Shown in pieces: positions 14,443-23,029 of a stretch of 64,000 nt of DNA. The translations under genes were made by a program, and so were the position numbers. A model generated the notes under the pieces. The model was given only the letters and a program-made list of their open reading frames with translations, searched no databases and was not told the DNA's origin. How positions within the stretch are numbered: the stretch's first letter is position 1; each line of letters starts with the position of its first letter. The stretch lies in NCBI GenBank assembly GCA_045540635.1, contig JAZQHO010000213.1, positions 19,733 through 83,732 of the forward strand, given 5' to 3'. The stretch is from Limiplasma sp045540635 (GTDB lineage Bacteria > Bacillota > Clostridia > Christensenellales > Aristaeellaceae).

Positions 14443-14604
14443 GGGTTTCAGGTCCTTTCTGAAATATTCTTTGACCAATCGCAGTAAAACCGTCCCGCCG
14501 CAGCCGGTGTACGGCTCTGGGGCGTGCGTTCCCGTGCATGGTCATATTCAAACGCCGGAGCGTCTGAATGCAGTTTTGATAGAGCGCAATGCACTTATCT
14601 ATGT

Positions 14605-14633
14605 ATAGTACATCGCAGCTGTCCGTTTACCAA
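14605..14633 (-). promoter_or_regulatory. Promoter of the TasA-like gene
   Basis: On the minus strand TTGGTA, 17 bases, TACTAT. It lies about 160 bases before the start codon, leaving a long untranslated leader. Confidence 0.55.
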
Positions 14634-14742
14634 TTATATACAAAGCAGCAGCAAATTGCAATAGGCAGCGTTATTTATTCCTTGTAATTTTTTTCCCGTC
14701 GTGCGGCTGCATTTGCTCTGTGCACCGCCGGGGGCCGCACAG

Positions 14743-14784
14743 CAAAGCCCCGCCCTCTGCACACTTGGCAGAAAGCGGGGCTGT
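14743..14784 (-). terminator. Terminator of the DUF368 gene
   Basis: On the minus strand AGCCCCGC and GCGGGGCT enclose a 20-base loop, followed by TTTG. Confidence 0.6.
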
Positions 14785-14801
14785 ATGGCAAAAAGACAGG
14801 C

Positions 14802-15689
14802 TCAGGCTTCTTCCTTCTGGATGCGGCTCAGCGCCCATGCTGCGGCGGCACCAAGCAGGAACGCGGCAGCGTAGATCATCAGATCGCTCAGGCCGGTGGC
14901 AAAGGTATAGCCCGGCTCGATGAGCACCTTCACCGGCGGCAGAATGACGATGGTGGAGGCGATGACGATGCCGATGACCGCATGCATAAAGATGCTGTAC
15001 TGCTTCTTGAGGCAGTAGTCGATGCCTTTGGACAGCGCCAGCACCGTTGCCAGCAGAGCAATGCCCATGGGCAGGATCACGCTGAGATCCAGATCGCCGA
15101 TGGCGGCATACATGGGGGCCTGCAGCCCAAAGAAGAAGATGATGTTGGAGGGGCTCATGCCGGGCACCACGATGCCAAGGCCCCACAGCACGCCGCAGAT
15201 GATCCACCACAGAAGGGAGGGCTGCACATTGGTGTTGCCCTTGAGAGACATGGGGATCATCCATGCCAGCATGGCGAACAGTGCAATGACCAGCGACGCA
15301 TGGCTGCCTTTGGTAACGCCCTGCTGGCGTGCCTCCTTGAACAAACCGGGCATGGAGCCAACGATCAGGCCGATGAACAGGAACAGCGCTGCGGCTTCGT
15401 TGGCTTCGAGGAACTTGTCGATCACCTTTGCGCCCAGCAAAACGCCGATCACAAACCCGATGCCAATAAAAATGAAAAACTTCCACTGCTTTTTGATCTC
15501 CTGAAAGGGATGGCAGAGCAGTGCCATGATGCGCTTGTAGATGCCGAGGATGACGCACAGTGCGCCGCCGCTGATGCCCGGCAGCAATGCGCCGATGGAA
15601 ATGAGCGCACCCTTCAGGATGCCCAGAAGGCGCTCGCTCCAGCTTTCGTTTGCAGCGTTCTGCGGAACCTGCTTGTTATCATTCTGCAT
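14802..15689 (-). CDS. DUF368 membrane protein (undecaprenyl-phosphate translocase family, PopT-like)
   Basis: 295 residues with about eight membrane helices. Both glycine/proline-rich family motifs are present: ISIGALLPGISGGALCVILGIY near residue 30-50 and GIVVPGMSPSNIIFFFGL near residue 165-183. DUF368 proteins have been shown to return undecaprenyl phosphate, the lipid carrier for cell wall synthesis, to the inner face of the membrane. I prefer the ATG at 15689 (GAGAGGTG before it) to a GTG three codons earlier. It lies downstream of the his operon but has its own promoter at 15739-15767. I see no terminator between the two, so some read-through is possible. Confidence 0.85.
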   Translation of the reverse strand: MQNDNKQVPQNAANESWSERLLGILKGALISIGALLPGISGGALCVILGIYKRIMALLCHPFQEIKKQWKFFIFIGIGFVIGVLLGAKVIDKFLEANEAAALFLFIGLIVGSMPGLFKEARQQGVTKGSHASLVIALFAMLAWMIPMSLKGNTNVQPSLLWWIICGVLWGLGIVVPGMSPSNIIFFFGLQAPMYAAIGDLDLSVILPMGIALLATVLALSKGIDYCLKKQYSIFMHAVIGIVIASTIVILPPVKVLIEPGYTFATGLSDLMIYAAAFLLGAAAAWALSRIQKEEA

Positions 15690-15738
15690 GGTGTACACCT
15701 CTCGTTGTTACTGGCAGCCAAGGACTGCTTTCGTGGCT

Positions 15739-15767
15739 ATTATACCCAAAGAAGGGCTGCTTGTCCA
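15739..15767 (-). promoter_or_regulatory. Promoter of the DUF368 gene
   Basis: On the minus strand TGGACA, 17 bases, TATAAT, within the 91-base gap after the histidinol phosphatase gene. Confidence 0.75.
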
Positions 15768-15780
15768 CCGGGGGAGCGCT

Positions 15781-16650
15781 TCAGCCCCGGAGCATGGCGA
15801 CCCGGTGCTCCTCCCACAATTCACTGCCCCGCCCCAGTGCCAGCACACGCCGGTAGCCGGTGCGGCACAGCAGCTTCATGGCGGTGTCGAAGCCATAGGA
15901 CAGAAATTCGGCGTTGTGGCAGTCCGAAGTGATGGTCACTTCGCCGCCCATCTCCCGCCAAGCGCCCAACAGCTCCGCCGTGGGATAGGGCGCATCCATA
16001 TAGCCCCGTGCCATTGCGCCGGTGTTTACCTCCAGCACGCCCACACCCCGGATGCTTTCCAGCGCCTCCAGCGCAAGGCGGCGGTAGGCCGGCGAGTTTT
16101 CGTCAAACAGCTGCGCTTTGACTGCATTTTTGCGGATCAGGTCAAAATGACCGATGATATCCACCTTCCGCTCCCGGAGCCCGGCGCAGAACACATCGTA
16201 GTAGTGCTTTGCCATGGCAAGGCCGTCGCCGTCCATGCAGAGATCCACATATTTGCGCAGCAGCGCAGAGCTGCCGTCGATGGGTACAAACTCCCCATCC
16301 AGCACAGCGGGCATGCCGTCTGCGCCCCGCACATAATGGCTGGATGAGAGCACATAATCCAGCTGCTTGCGGTGGCGTGCCTTTACCAGCTCCGGCGCAG
16401 CCACATCTTCCTCCACGCCCACCCAGAGGCGAAGCTCCTTTTCCTGCATTTGCAGGGTGCGCAGCTCCTCCCCATAGGCAAGCTCCCGCCCGTCATCCAT
16501 GGCATAGCCGGAATCGAACCCCTGCTCGCCATGACCCGAAAAGCCAAGGCTGGTGAAACCCAGCGCCTTGGCTTTTTCGATCATCTCCCGGGCGGTGCTT
16601 TTACCGTCGCAGTAGGTGGTATGGGTATGTGCGTTGGACAGGAACCTCAT
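15781..16650 (-). CDS. hisK: PHP-family histidinol-phosphatase
   Basis: 289 residues. The PHP metal-binding motif HTHTTYCDG is at the very N-terminus, followed by FSGHGE, EEDVAAPE (in place of the usual E of motif II), SSHYV, GHFDLIRK and TSDCHN near the end, which together build the trinuclear metal site. The reaction is histidinol phosphate to histidinol, the step between HisC and HisD. Its ATG overlaps the hisIE stop in an ATGA, placing it in the his operon and supporting this role over other PHP phosphoesterases. An in-frame extension upstream exists but lies wholly inside hisIE. Confidence 0.9.
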   Translation of the reverse strand: MRFLSNAHTHTTYCDGKSTAREMIEKAKALGFTSLGFSGHGEQGFDSGYAMDDGRELAYGEELRTLQMQEKELRLWVGVEEDVAAPELVKARHRKQLDYVLSSSHYVRGADGMPAVLDGEFVPIDGSSALLRKYVDLCMDGDGLAMAKHYYDVFCAGLRERKVDIIGHFDLIRKNAVKAQLFDENSPAYRRLALEALESIRGVGVLEVNTGAMARGYMDAPYPTAELLGAWREMGGEVTITSDCHNAEFLSYGFDTAMKLLCRTGYRRVLALGRGSELWEEHRVAMLRG

Positions 16651-17309
16651 TGCATACGCTCCTGCTTTACTTTCTTGTCGATCACGTGACGGCGGGCCAG
16701 CTCGCGGGTAACATCCTCCAGGGAGATGCCCATGTGGATCATCAGCACCATGGCGTGGTAGACCAGATCGCCGATCTCGTAGATGGTCTCTTCCTTGTCT
16801 TCCTTGGCACCGGCGATGAGCACCTCGGTGCACTCCTCGCCCACCTTCTTAAGGATCTTGTCCCGACCCTTTTCGAACAGGTAAGTGGTGTAGCTGCCCT
16901 CCACAGGGTTGGTCTTGCGGCCCTCGATCACCTTCATCAGATCGGCAAGGGAGAAGGGACGGTTGTTCTCGTCCTCGTAGCCTTCGTTGAAGAAGCAGCT
17001 CTCCGCACCGGTATGGCAGGCGGGGCCGGCTTTCTTTACCTGCACCACCAGCGCATCGTTATCGCAATCAGAGGTGATGGAGATGATCTCCTGTACATTG
17101 CCGCTGCTTTCGCCCTTGCGCCACAGGCACTTGCGGCTGCGGCTCCAGAAGCAGGTACGCTTTTCGCTGAGGCTGATGCGCAGGCTTTCTTCGTTCATAT
17201 AAGCAAGGGTGAGCACCTCGTGGGTGGTGTAATCCTGCACGATGGCGGGAATAAGGCCGTTATCGTCGAATTTCAAAGTGGCGATCCACTGGTTGATCTG
17301 TTCGTTCAT
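16647..17309 (-). CDS. hisIE: Bifunctional phosphoribosyl-AMP cyclohydrolase / phosphoribosyl-ATP pyrophosphatase
   Basis: 220 residues, the standard length of the HisI-HisE fusion. HisI is residues 1-115: AYMNEESLRISL, SRSRKCLWRKGESSGN, and the zinc and catalytic region SDCDNDALVVQV plus GPACHTG. HisE is about 125-220: GSYTTYLFEKGRDKILKKVGEE and EIGDLVYH carry the acidic metal-binding residues. It catalyses steps 2 and 3 of histidine synthesis. It sits 28 bases after hisF and overlaps the phosphatase by 4 bases. Confidence 0.97.
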   Translation of the reverse strand: MNEQINQWIATLKFDDNGLIPAIVQDYTTHEVLTLAYMNEESLRISLSEKRTCFWSRSRKCLWRKGESSGNVQEIISITSDCDNDALVVQVKKAGPACHTGAESCFFNEGYEDENNRPFSLADLMKVIEGRKTNPVEGSYTTYLFEKGRDKILKKVGEECTEVLIAGAKEDKEETIYEIGDLVYHAMVLMIHMGISLEDVTRELARRHVIDKKVKQERMQ

Positions 17310-17337
17310 GTTGGGTTTCCTCCTTCTGTTTTGCGGC

Positions 17338-18093
17338 TCAGATCCGCATGGGCACGCCCTGCTCCTTCAGGTAGGCTTTCAGGGCATTGATCTCCACCTC
17401 CTGCGAATGGAAGATGGAGGCAGCCAGACCGGCATCCACACAGGGCAGTTGGAAGAGGGTCACAAAGTCCTCCATGCAGCCTGCGCCACCGGAAGCGATG
17501 ATGGGCAGGCGCACCACATCGCCGATGGCCTGCAGCATCTCCAGATCGAAGCCCTTGCGCACACCATCGGTATCGATAGAGTTGAGCACGATCTCACCTG
17601 CGCCGTGATCCTCGCCGAACTTGGCCCATTCGATGGCATCCCGCCCGGTATCCTCACGGCCGCCGCGGGCGAACACATGGAAGGTGCCGTCCACACGCTT
17701 CACGTCCATGCTCAGTACCACGCACTGGTCGCCATACCGCTTGGCAGCGTTCTCGATCAAGCTGGGATCCCGCAGGGCGCCGGAGTTGACGCTCACTTTA
17801 TCGGCACCGCATTTCAGCACCCGGTCGAAATCATCCACGGTGTTGATGCTGCCGCCCACGGTAAGGGGAATAAAGACCTCGGCAGCAACAGCACGCAGCG
17901 CATCCGCAAACAGGGGGCGACCCTCTGCGGAGGCAGTGATATCGTAGAACACAAGCTCGTCTGCGCCCGCCTGATTATAGAAGCGGGCCAGCGTGACGGG
18001 ATCGCTCACATCCCGCAGGCCTTCAAAATTAACGCCCTTGACCACACGCCCGTTGCGCACGTCAAGACAGGGAATGATGCGTTTGGGCAGCAT
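17338..18093 (-). CDS. hisF: Imidazole glycerol phosphate synthase, cyclase subunit
   Basis: 251 residues, full length. The (beta-alpha)8 barrel starts KRIIPCLDVRNGRVVKGVNFEG with the catalytic Asp in CLDV. Other family motifs are LTVGGSINTVDDF and IIASGGAG, and the second catalytic Asp lies in NSIDTDGVRKG. It works as a heterodimer with HisH, using ammonia from glutamine to make imidazole glycerol phosphate and AICAR. Its ATG lies inside the hisA frame, with GGTGGAAGG as ribosome binding site. Confidence 0.97.
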   Translation of the reverse strand: MLPKRIIPCLDVRNGRVVKGVNFEGLRDVSDPVTLARFYNQAGADELVFYDITASAEGRPLFADALRAVAAEVFIPLTVGGSINTVDDFDRVLKCGADKVSVNSGALRDPSLIENAAKRYGDQCVVLSMDVKRVDGTFHVFARGGREDTGRDAIEWAKFGEDHGAGEIVLNSIDTDGVRKGFDLEMLQAIGDVVRLPIIASGGAGCMEDFVTLFQLPCVDAGLAASIFHSQEVEINALKAYLKEQGVPMRI

Positions 18094-18815
18094 CCTTCCA
18101 CCTCACCTCTGGCAACCTTCAGCGCCCGGGTCAGATCCAGCCGGCCTGCATAGAGCGCTTTGCCAAGGATCGCACCATATGCGCCCATAGCACTGAGGGC
18201 AGCGATCTCCTTTTCAGCGGTCACGCCGCCGGAGGCGATCACCTGCAGACCTTCGATACGGCACAGCTCTTCATAGACCGCCAGATTGGTGCCGGAAAGC
18301 TCGCCATCCTTGCTGATGTCGGTATAAATGACGGTCTTTACGCCCATATCCCGCAATTCCTTGCAGAAATCCACACCGGCAACATTGCTGGTCTCCAGCC
18401 AGCCGTGGGTGGCCACATAACCGTCCTTGGTATCCACACCCACGGCGATCTTTGCGCCGTAGGCATCCACCAGCTCCTTGAGCAGGGGGCGATCCTTGAT
18501 GGCCATGGTGCCAACGATGATGCGCTCGACACCCAGCGCCAGCGTATCCTCAACGTTTTGGCGGGTACGCATGCCGCCGCCCACCTCCACATGGAGACCG
18601 GTCTTGCACAGCTGGGCGATCACGCCCCGGTTCATGGGGCTGCCGTCCTTGGCACCATCCAGATCCACCACATGCAGCTGGGTGGCACCGGCGGCCAGAA
18701 AGCCCTCCGCCACCTTGCAGGGATCATCGCCGTAAACCGTCATGCGGTCGTAGTCGCCCTGCCGGAGACGAACCACCTGTCCGCCCCGCAGATCAATGGC
18801 AGGCAAAATCAGCAT
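18006..18815 (-). CDS. hisA: ProFAR isomerase HisA, with a C-terminal tail overlapping hisF
   Basis: 269 residues. The barrel begins MLILPAIDLRGGQVVRL with catalytic Asp in AIDL. EVGGGMRTRQNVEDTL, VIYTDISKDGELSG (second Asp) and IASGGVTAEKEI are classic HisA. A normal HisA of about 240 residues would end near ALYAGRLDLTRALKVA. Here the frame runs on about 28 residues through the hisF start and 88 bases into hisF in another frame. The extra tail is Cys/Ser-rich and unlike any HisA region I know. It overlaps the end of hisH by 7 bases. ATG 18815 fits the family N-terminus and has AAAGGAGG upstream. Confidence 0.95.
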   Translation of the reverse strand: MLILPAIDLRGGQVVRLRQGDYDRMTVYGDDPCKVAEGFLAAGATQLHVVDLDGAKDGSPMNRGVIAQLCKTGLHVEVGGGMRTRQNVEDTLALGVERIIVGTMAIKDRPLLKELVDAYGAKIAVGVDTKDGYVATHGWLETSNVAGVDFCKELRDMGVKTVIYTDISKDGELSGTNLAVYEELCRIEGLQVIASGGVTAEKEIAALSAMGAYGAILGKALYAGRLDLTRALKVARGEVEGCCPNASFPVLTCATGVWSRALILKACGM

Positions 18816-19435
18816 ACGGTATCCTCCTTTGCAAACGAAGCCAGCATCTGTAGCCCGATGCCGCCGCTCTTTTCCGGATGGAACTGGGTGCCGCACACAT
18901 TGCCGCAGCGTACTGCGCCGGGCACGGTCACACCGCCGTATTCGGAGGTGGCCACCCATGCGGCCTCACATTCGGTGGCGTAGAAGGAGTGCACATAGTA
19001 CACATGCGCCCCCTCGCCGATGCCGGAAAGCAGCACATCCTCCGGCTTGTGGAAGGTAAGGCTGTTCCAGCCCATGTGGGGCACCTTCATGCCCTCGGGC
19101 AGCACAGGGGCAAGGGGCATCACCTTACCGGGGATCAGCCCCAGACCCTGATGGCAGCCGTATTCATGGCTTTCATCAAACAGCAGCTGCATACCAAGGC
19201 AGATCCCCATCAGAGGCTTACCGGCAGCTGCCAGCTCCTTGAGAAGGGTATCCAGCCCCAGTTCCCGCAGCTTGGCGGCAGCATCGCCAAAAGCACCCAC
19301 ACCGGGCAGAATGATCTTGTCTGCGGCACGAAGCACATTTTCATCTCTGGTAACGATGCTCTCGGCACCAATGTGCCGGAGGGAGCAGTTGAGGGAATAC
19401 AGATTGCCTACACCGTAGTCTACCACTGCGATCAT
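18809..19435 (-). CDS. hisH: Imidazole glycerol phosphate synthase, glutamine amidotransferase subunit
   Basis: 208 residues, class I amidotransferase. The oxyanion strand is LPGVGAFGDA, the nucleophile Cys is in GICLGMQLLFD and the His/Glu pair in GTQFHPEKSG. It supplies ammonia to HisF. Its ATG overlaps the hisB stop by 4 bases (ATGA), and the stop overlaps the hisA start. Confidence 0.97.
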   Translation of the reverse strand: MIAVVDYGVGNLYSLNCSLRHIGAESIVTRDENVLRAADKIILPGVGAFGDAAAKLRELGLDTLLKELAAAGKPLMGICLGMQLLFDESHEYGCHQGLGLIPGKVMPLAPVLPEGMKVPHMGWNSLTFHKPEDVLLSGIGEGAHVYYVHSFYATECEAAWVATSEYGGVTVPGAVRCGNVCGTQFHPEKSGGIGLQMLASFAKEDTVC

Positions 19436-20034
19436 GCGTTGTTTCCTCCCAGCGTGCCCTTGGTGGAGGGGATCTCCCCGGCAAAATCGGGATCGATGGC
19501 TACTGCCTGCCGCATGGCGCGGCCGAAGCCCTTGAAGATAGCCTCAATGATGTGGTGGGTGTTCTCCCCCGCCAGCACCTTGATGTGCAGGGTGATCTGG
19601 GCGGCGCGGACGAAGCCGAGGAAAAATTCCTTTACCAGCTCCGTATCAAAGGTGCCGACTTTTTCGGTGGGCATGGCGGCATCAAAGCCGAGGCAGCCGC
19701 GCCCGCTCAGATCAACGGCGATCAGCGCCAGAGACTCGTCCATGGGCAGGAGCCACTGTCCATAGCGGCATACGCCCCGCTTGTCGCCCAGCGCCTTTCG
19801 GAAGGCCTCGCCCAGTGCGATGCCGATATCCTCCACGGTGTGGTGGTCGTCCACATAGGTATCACCCTTGCAGGCAACGGTCAGATCCAGCCTGCCGTGT
19901 CGGCTGAACAACGCCAGCATATGGTCAAGGAAACCGCAGCCGGTGTTTACTTCATACTTGCCGGTGCCATCCACATTCAGGGTGAGGGCGATATCCGTCT
20001 CAGAGGTTTTGCGCTCGATGGCTGCCTCTCTCAT
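19432..20034 (-). CDS. hisB: Imidazoleglycerol-phosphate dehydratase
   Basis: 200 residues, the monofunctional form without the phosphatase domain. This agrees with the separate PHP phosphatase at the end of the operon. Manganese-binding repeats are visible as GCGFLDHML, DDHHTVEDIG and GENTHHIIEA. It converts imidazole glycerol phosphate to imidazole acetol phosphate. It overlaps hisC and hisH by 4 bases each. Confidence 0.97.
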   Translation of the reverse strand: MREAAIERKTSETDIALTLNVDGTGKYEVNTGCGFLDHMLALFSRHGRLDLTVACKGDTYVDDHHTVEDIGIALGEAFRKALGDKRGVCRYGQWLLPMDESLALIAVDLSGRGCLGFDAAMPTEKVGTFDTELVKEFFLGFVRAAQITLHIKVLAGENTHHIIEAIFKGFGRAMRQAVAIDPDFAGEIPSTKGTLGGNNA

Positions 20035-21101
20035 GGGTTTGCCTCCTTCAAAATCTCTTGGGTCTTTTGCAGGAACACATCCATCTCCTCATCGGAACCG
20101 ATGGTAATGCGCACATAGGGGCTCAGCCGTTCGCCGCCGAAGTAGCGCACCAGCACGCCCCGATCCTTCAGTTGCTCGTAATACTCCCTGCCGCTCAGGC
20201 GTGGCGGGGCGGCAAAGAGAAAGTTGGTGGAGCTCTCGGTCATGGTAAAGCCCATATCCTTCAAAGCAGCCGCCGTGCGCTGCCGGGTCGCCATGATCCG
20301 TTTGCAGCAGCTTTTAAAATAGGCGGTATCCTTCATGGCCTCCACGCCTGCCAGCATGCTCAGCCGGTTGATGTTGTAGGGGTGGAAGCTGTTGCGCACC
20401 CGCTCCAGATCGTCGATCAAAGCGGGCTGGGCCAATGCATAGCCGATGCGGGCACCCGCCAGCGAACGGCTCTTGCTGAAGGTGCGAACCACCAGCAGGT
20501 TGGGGTAGCGATGGATGAGCGACAGCGCCGACTCACCGCCGAAATCCACATAGGCTTCGTCCACCAGCACAACATGCTCCGGGTTGGAGGCAACGATCCT
20601 CTCCACCTCCGAAAGCGGCAGCGCAATGGCTGTGGGCGCATTGGGGTTGGCGAAAACCACCATGGAGCCTGCTCCGCAGAATTTTTCCACCGGCAGGGTG
20701 AAATCTTCCCGGAGGGGGATCACCTTGGGGGATACCTGAAACAGCTGGGCAAACACTTTGTAGAAGCCGTAGCTGATATCCGGAATGGTGACTGGGTGCT
20801 CTGCATCGGCAAAGGCAAGGAACGAAAAGCCCAGTGTTTCGTCGGAACCGTTGGTAACGAACACGTTTTCCGGCTGCAGCCTGTACTGATCGGCAATGGC
20901 CTGCTTCAGCGGGCCGATGGTGGGATCGGAGTACAGCTTCAGCTGGCTGACCGCCTCCCGGGTGATGGCTTCCATCACCCCGGGAGCGGGCGGGTAGGGA
21001 TTCTCATTGGTATTGAGCTTGATGTAGCTCTTATCCTGCGGCTGCTCGCCCGGCACATAGGGATCAAGGGCGGAAAGCGCAGGTCTCAGAAACTGGCTCA
21101 T
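20031..21101 (-). CDS. hisC: Histidinol-phosphate aminotransferase
   Basis: 356 residues, fold type I PLP enzyme. The substrate-binding NTNENPYPP is at the N-terminus, the PLP-binding regions are NGSDETLG and FANPNAPTA, VLVDEAYVDFG follows, and the Schiff-base Lys is in TFSKSRSLAGARIGY. It converts imidazole acetol phosphate to histidinol phosphate with glutamate. The start follows AAGGAG; the hisD stop lies 5 bases before it. Confidence 0.97.
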   Translation of the reverse strand: MSQFLRPALSALDPYVPGEQPQDKSYIKLNTNENPYPPAPGVMEAITREAVSQLKLYSDPTIGPLKQAIADQYRLQPENVFVTNGSDETLGFSFLAFADAEHPVTIPDISYGFYKVFAQLFQVSPKVIPLREDFTLPVEKFCGAGSMVVFANPNAPTAIALPLSEVERIVASNPEHVVLVDEAYVDFGGESALSLIHRYPNLLVVRTFSKSRSLAGARIGYALAQPALIDDLERVRNSFHPYNINRLSMLAGVEAMKDTAYFKSCCKRIMATRQRTAAALKDMGFTMTESSTNFLFAAPPRLSGREYYEQLKDRGVLVRYFGGERLSPYVRITIGSDEEMDVFLQKTQEILKEANP

Positions 21102-21106
21102 GGTTC

Positions 21107-22390
21107 TTACTCCTTCACGCGGACGCGGACAGCATTGGCATGTGCGCCCAGACCCTCGCGCTCGGCAAAGCGCATCACATCCTCCGCCACATCCTGCAGG
21201 GCCTCGCGGGTGTAGTAAATGTAGCTGGAGCGGCGGCAGAAATCATCTACGCCGAGAGGAGAGGAATAGCGGGCAGTGCCGCTGGTGGGCAGAGTGTGGT
21301 TGGGGCCGGCCAGATAATCGCCCAGCGGTTCGGGGCAGTTGCGGCCCAGGAAGATGCTGCCTGCGTGGTTGAGCAGGGGCAGCAGACCGAAGGGATCATC
21401 CACACACACCTCAAGGTGCTCGGGGGCGATCTCGTCGGCGACCTTGGCGGCATCCTCCAGCGTATCCACGATGATGATGCGTCCGTTTTCCTTGATGGAG
21501 GTACGGGCGATCTCCTCGCGGGGCAGCTGGCTCAGCTGCTTTTCCACCTCCGCCTGCACGGCGAAGGCCAGCTTTTCGCTGGTGGTGGCCAGCCATGCAG
21601 AGGCCAGCTTGTCGTGCTCAGCCTGAGAGAGCAGATCGGCAGCCACGTGCACGGGGTTGCTCTTTTCATCGGCAATGACCATGATCTCGCTGGGGCCTGC
21701 CACCATATCCACATCGATAAGACCCTGCGCATAGCACAGCTGCTTGGCGGTGGCAACGAAGATGTTGCCGGGGCCCACGATCTTGTCCACCTTGGGTACG
21801 GACTCGGTGCCGTAAGCCAGCGCTGCAACCGCCTGCGCACCGCCCAGCTTGACGATGGTGCGCACACCGGCGATCTTGGCTGCCGCAAGGATAACGGCGG
21901 GCACATTGCCCTCCTTGTCGGGGGGCGTGGTCATAACGATATTTTCAACACCGGCGATCTTGGCGGGGATGGCATCCATCAGCACGGAGCTGGGGTAGCG
22001 GGCCGTGCCGCCGGGCACATACAGACCCACGCTCTTGAGGGGCAGCACACGCTGACCCACCACAACGCCCGCCTTGGGAGTATCCACAAAACCGGTGCGC
22101 TTCTGCTGCAGGTGGAAGCGCTCAATGTTGGCAGCCGCCAGCTCCATGGTGGCGATCAGCTCAGGCTCCACGGCGTTGTAGGCAGCTTCCACCTCCGCAT
22201 CGGTCACAAGCAGAGTCTGGGGGCGTACACCGTCGAACTTTTCACAATAGTCCAGCACGGCCTTGTCGCCGCCCTTGCGGATGGTTTCAAGGATCTCGCT
22301 GACGATGGCGGTAACATCCTTTTTGGTTTCCTCGGCGCGGTTGAGCAGCTCATCTGCGCGCTGACCGCTGTATTTCATGATCTTCATCAT
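21107..22390 (-). CDS. hisD: Histidinol dehydrogenase
   Basis: 427 residues, full length. Family motifs include GGTARYPSSVLM, the signature around GPGNIFVATAKQ and AGPSEIMVIADE, the zinc/substrate region LLSQAEHDK, EHLEV and LAGPNHTLPTSG. It oxidises histidinol to histidine in two NAD-dependent steps. Its ATG overlaps the hisG stop by 4 bases, and two further Met codons follow within five codons. Confidence 0.97.
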   Translation of the reverse strand: MMKIMKYSGQRADELLNRAEETKKDVTAIVSEILETIRKGGDKAVLDYCEKFDGVRPQTLLVTDAEVEAAYNAVEPELIATMELAAANIERFHLQQKRTGFVDTPKAGVVVGQRVLPLKSVGLYVPGGTARYPSSVLMDAIPAKIAGVENIVMTTPPDKEGNVPAVILAAAKIAGVRTIVKLGGAQAVAALAYGTESVPKVDKIVGPGNIFVATAKQLCYAQGLIDVDMVAGPSEIMVIADEKSNPVHVAADLLSQAEHDKLASAWLATTSEKLAFAVQAEVEKQLSQLPREEIARTSIKENGRIIIVDTLEDAAKVADEIAPEHLEVCVDDPFGLLPLLNHAGSIFLGRNCPEPLGDYLAGPNHTLPTSGTARYSSPLGVDDFCRRSSYIYYTREALQDVAEDVMRFAEREGLGAHANAVRVRVKE

Positions 22391-23028
22391 TTCTTTTCAC
22401 CTGCTTTTTCCGTAATCACTGCCGCCAGTTTTTCCTGGATCTCCCGGATCTGAGCCTCCTTGAACTTCATGGAGGCCTTGTTGGCGATAAACCTTGCGCT
22501 GATGGGAAGGATCTCCCGGCGCACATCCAGCCCGTTCTGCTTGAGGGTGGTGCCGGTCTCCACAATATCCACGATCACATCGCTGAGGCCCAGAATGGGC
22601 GCCAGCTCGATGGAGCCGTTCAGCTTGATGACCTCGATCTCCCGGCTGATGCCTGCATAAAACTTCTTGGCAATGCGGGGGTACTTGGTCGCCACCCGTA
22701 GGGGGCGCTGCCGGTTCTCCTGAAAATCCACCGGGGCTGCTTCTGCCATGCGGCACTTGCCAAAGCCCAGATCCAGCAGCTCATACACATCGTTGCCGCC
22801 TTCCAGCAGCACATCCTTGCCCACAACGCCGATATCGGCTGCGCCGTGCTCCACATAGATGGCCACATCGGAGGGCTTTACCAGCAGGTAGCTCACCTCG
22901 CCATCCGGATCGCGCAAAACCAGCTTGCGGTCGCCGTCCTCCATGGCACGGCAGTCGTAGCCGATCTCCTTGAAAAGATTGTATACCTTATCGCCCAGTC
23001 TTCCCTTGGGCAGAGCCACATTCAGCAT
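22387..23028 (-). CDS. hisG: ATP phosphoribosyltransferase, short catalytic form
   Basis: 213 residues, the short HisG_S form that lacks the C-terminal regulatory domain and needs HisZ. Motifs are NVALPKGRLGD at the start, the GAADIGVVGKD loop and the PRPP loop around IVDIVETGTTLKQNGL. It makes phosphoribosyl-ATP from ATP and PRPP, the committed step. The ATG follows the hisZ stop after one base. An upstream in-frame extension overlaps hisZ and is rejected. Confidence 0.96.
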   Translation of the reverse strand: MLNVALPKGRLGDKVYNLFKEIGYDCRAMEDGDRKLVLRDPDGEVSYLLVKPSDVAIYVEHGAADIGVVGKDVLLEGGNDVYELLDLGFGKCRMAEAAPVDFQENRQRPLRVATKYPRIAKKFYAGISREIEVIKLNGSIELAPILGLSDVIVDIVETGTTLKQNGLDVRREILPISARFIANKASMKFKEAQIREIQEKLAAVITEKAGEKK

Positions 23029-23029
23029 C

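Larger units (their letters stand above)
14443..14801. other. Intergenic region with the TasA-like promoter and DUF368 terminator
   Basis: It contains the long 5' leader of the TasA-like gene (about 150 bases) with a short hairpin (CGCCGGAGCG region near 14552), the promoter at 14605-14633, a short AT-rich segment (14630-14700) and the DUF368 terminator. No further gene is supported. Confidence 0.6.
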
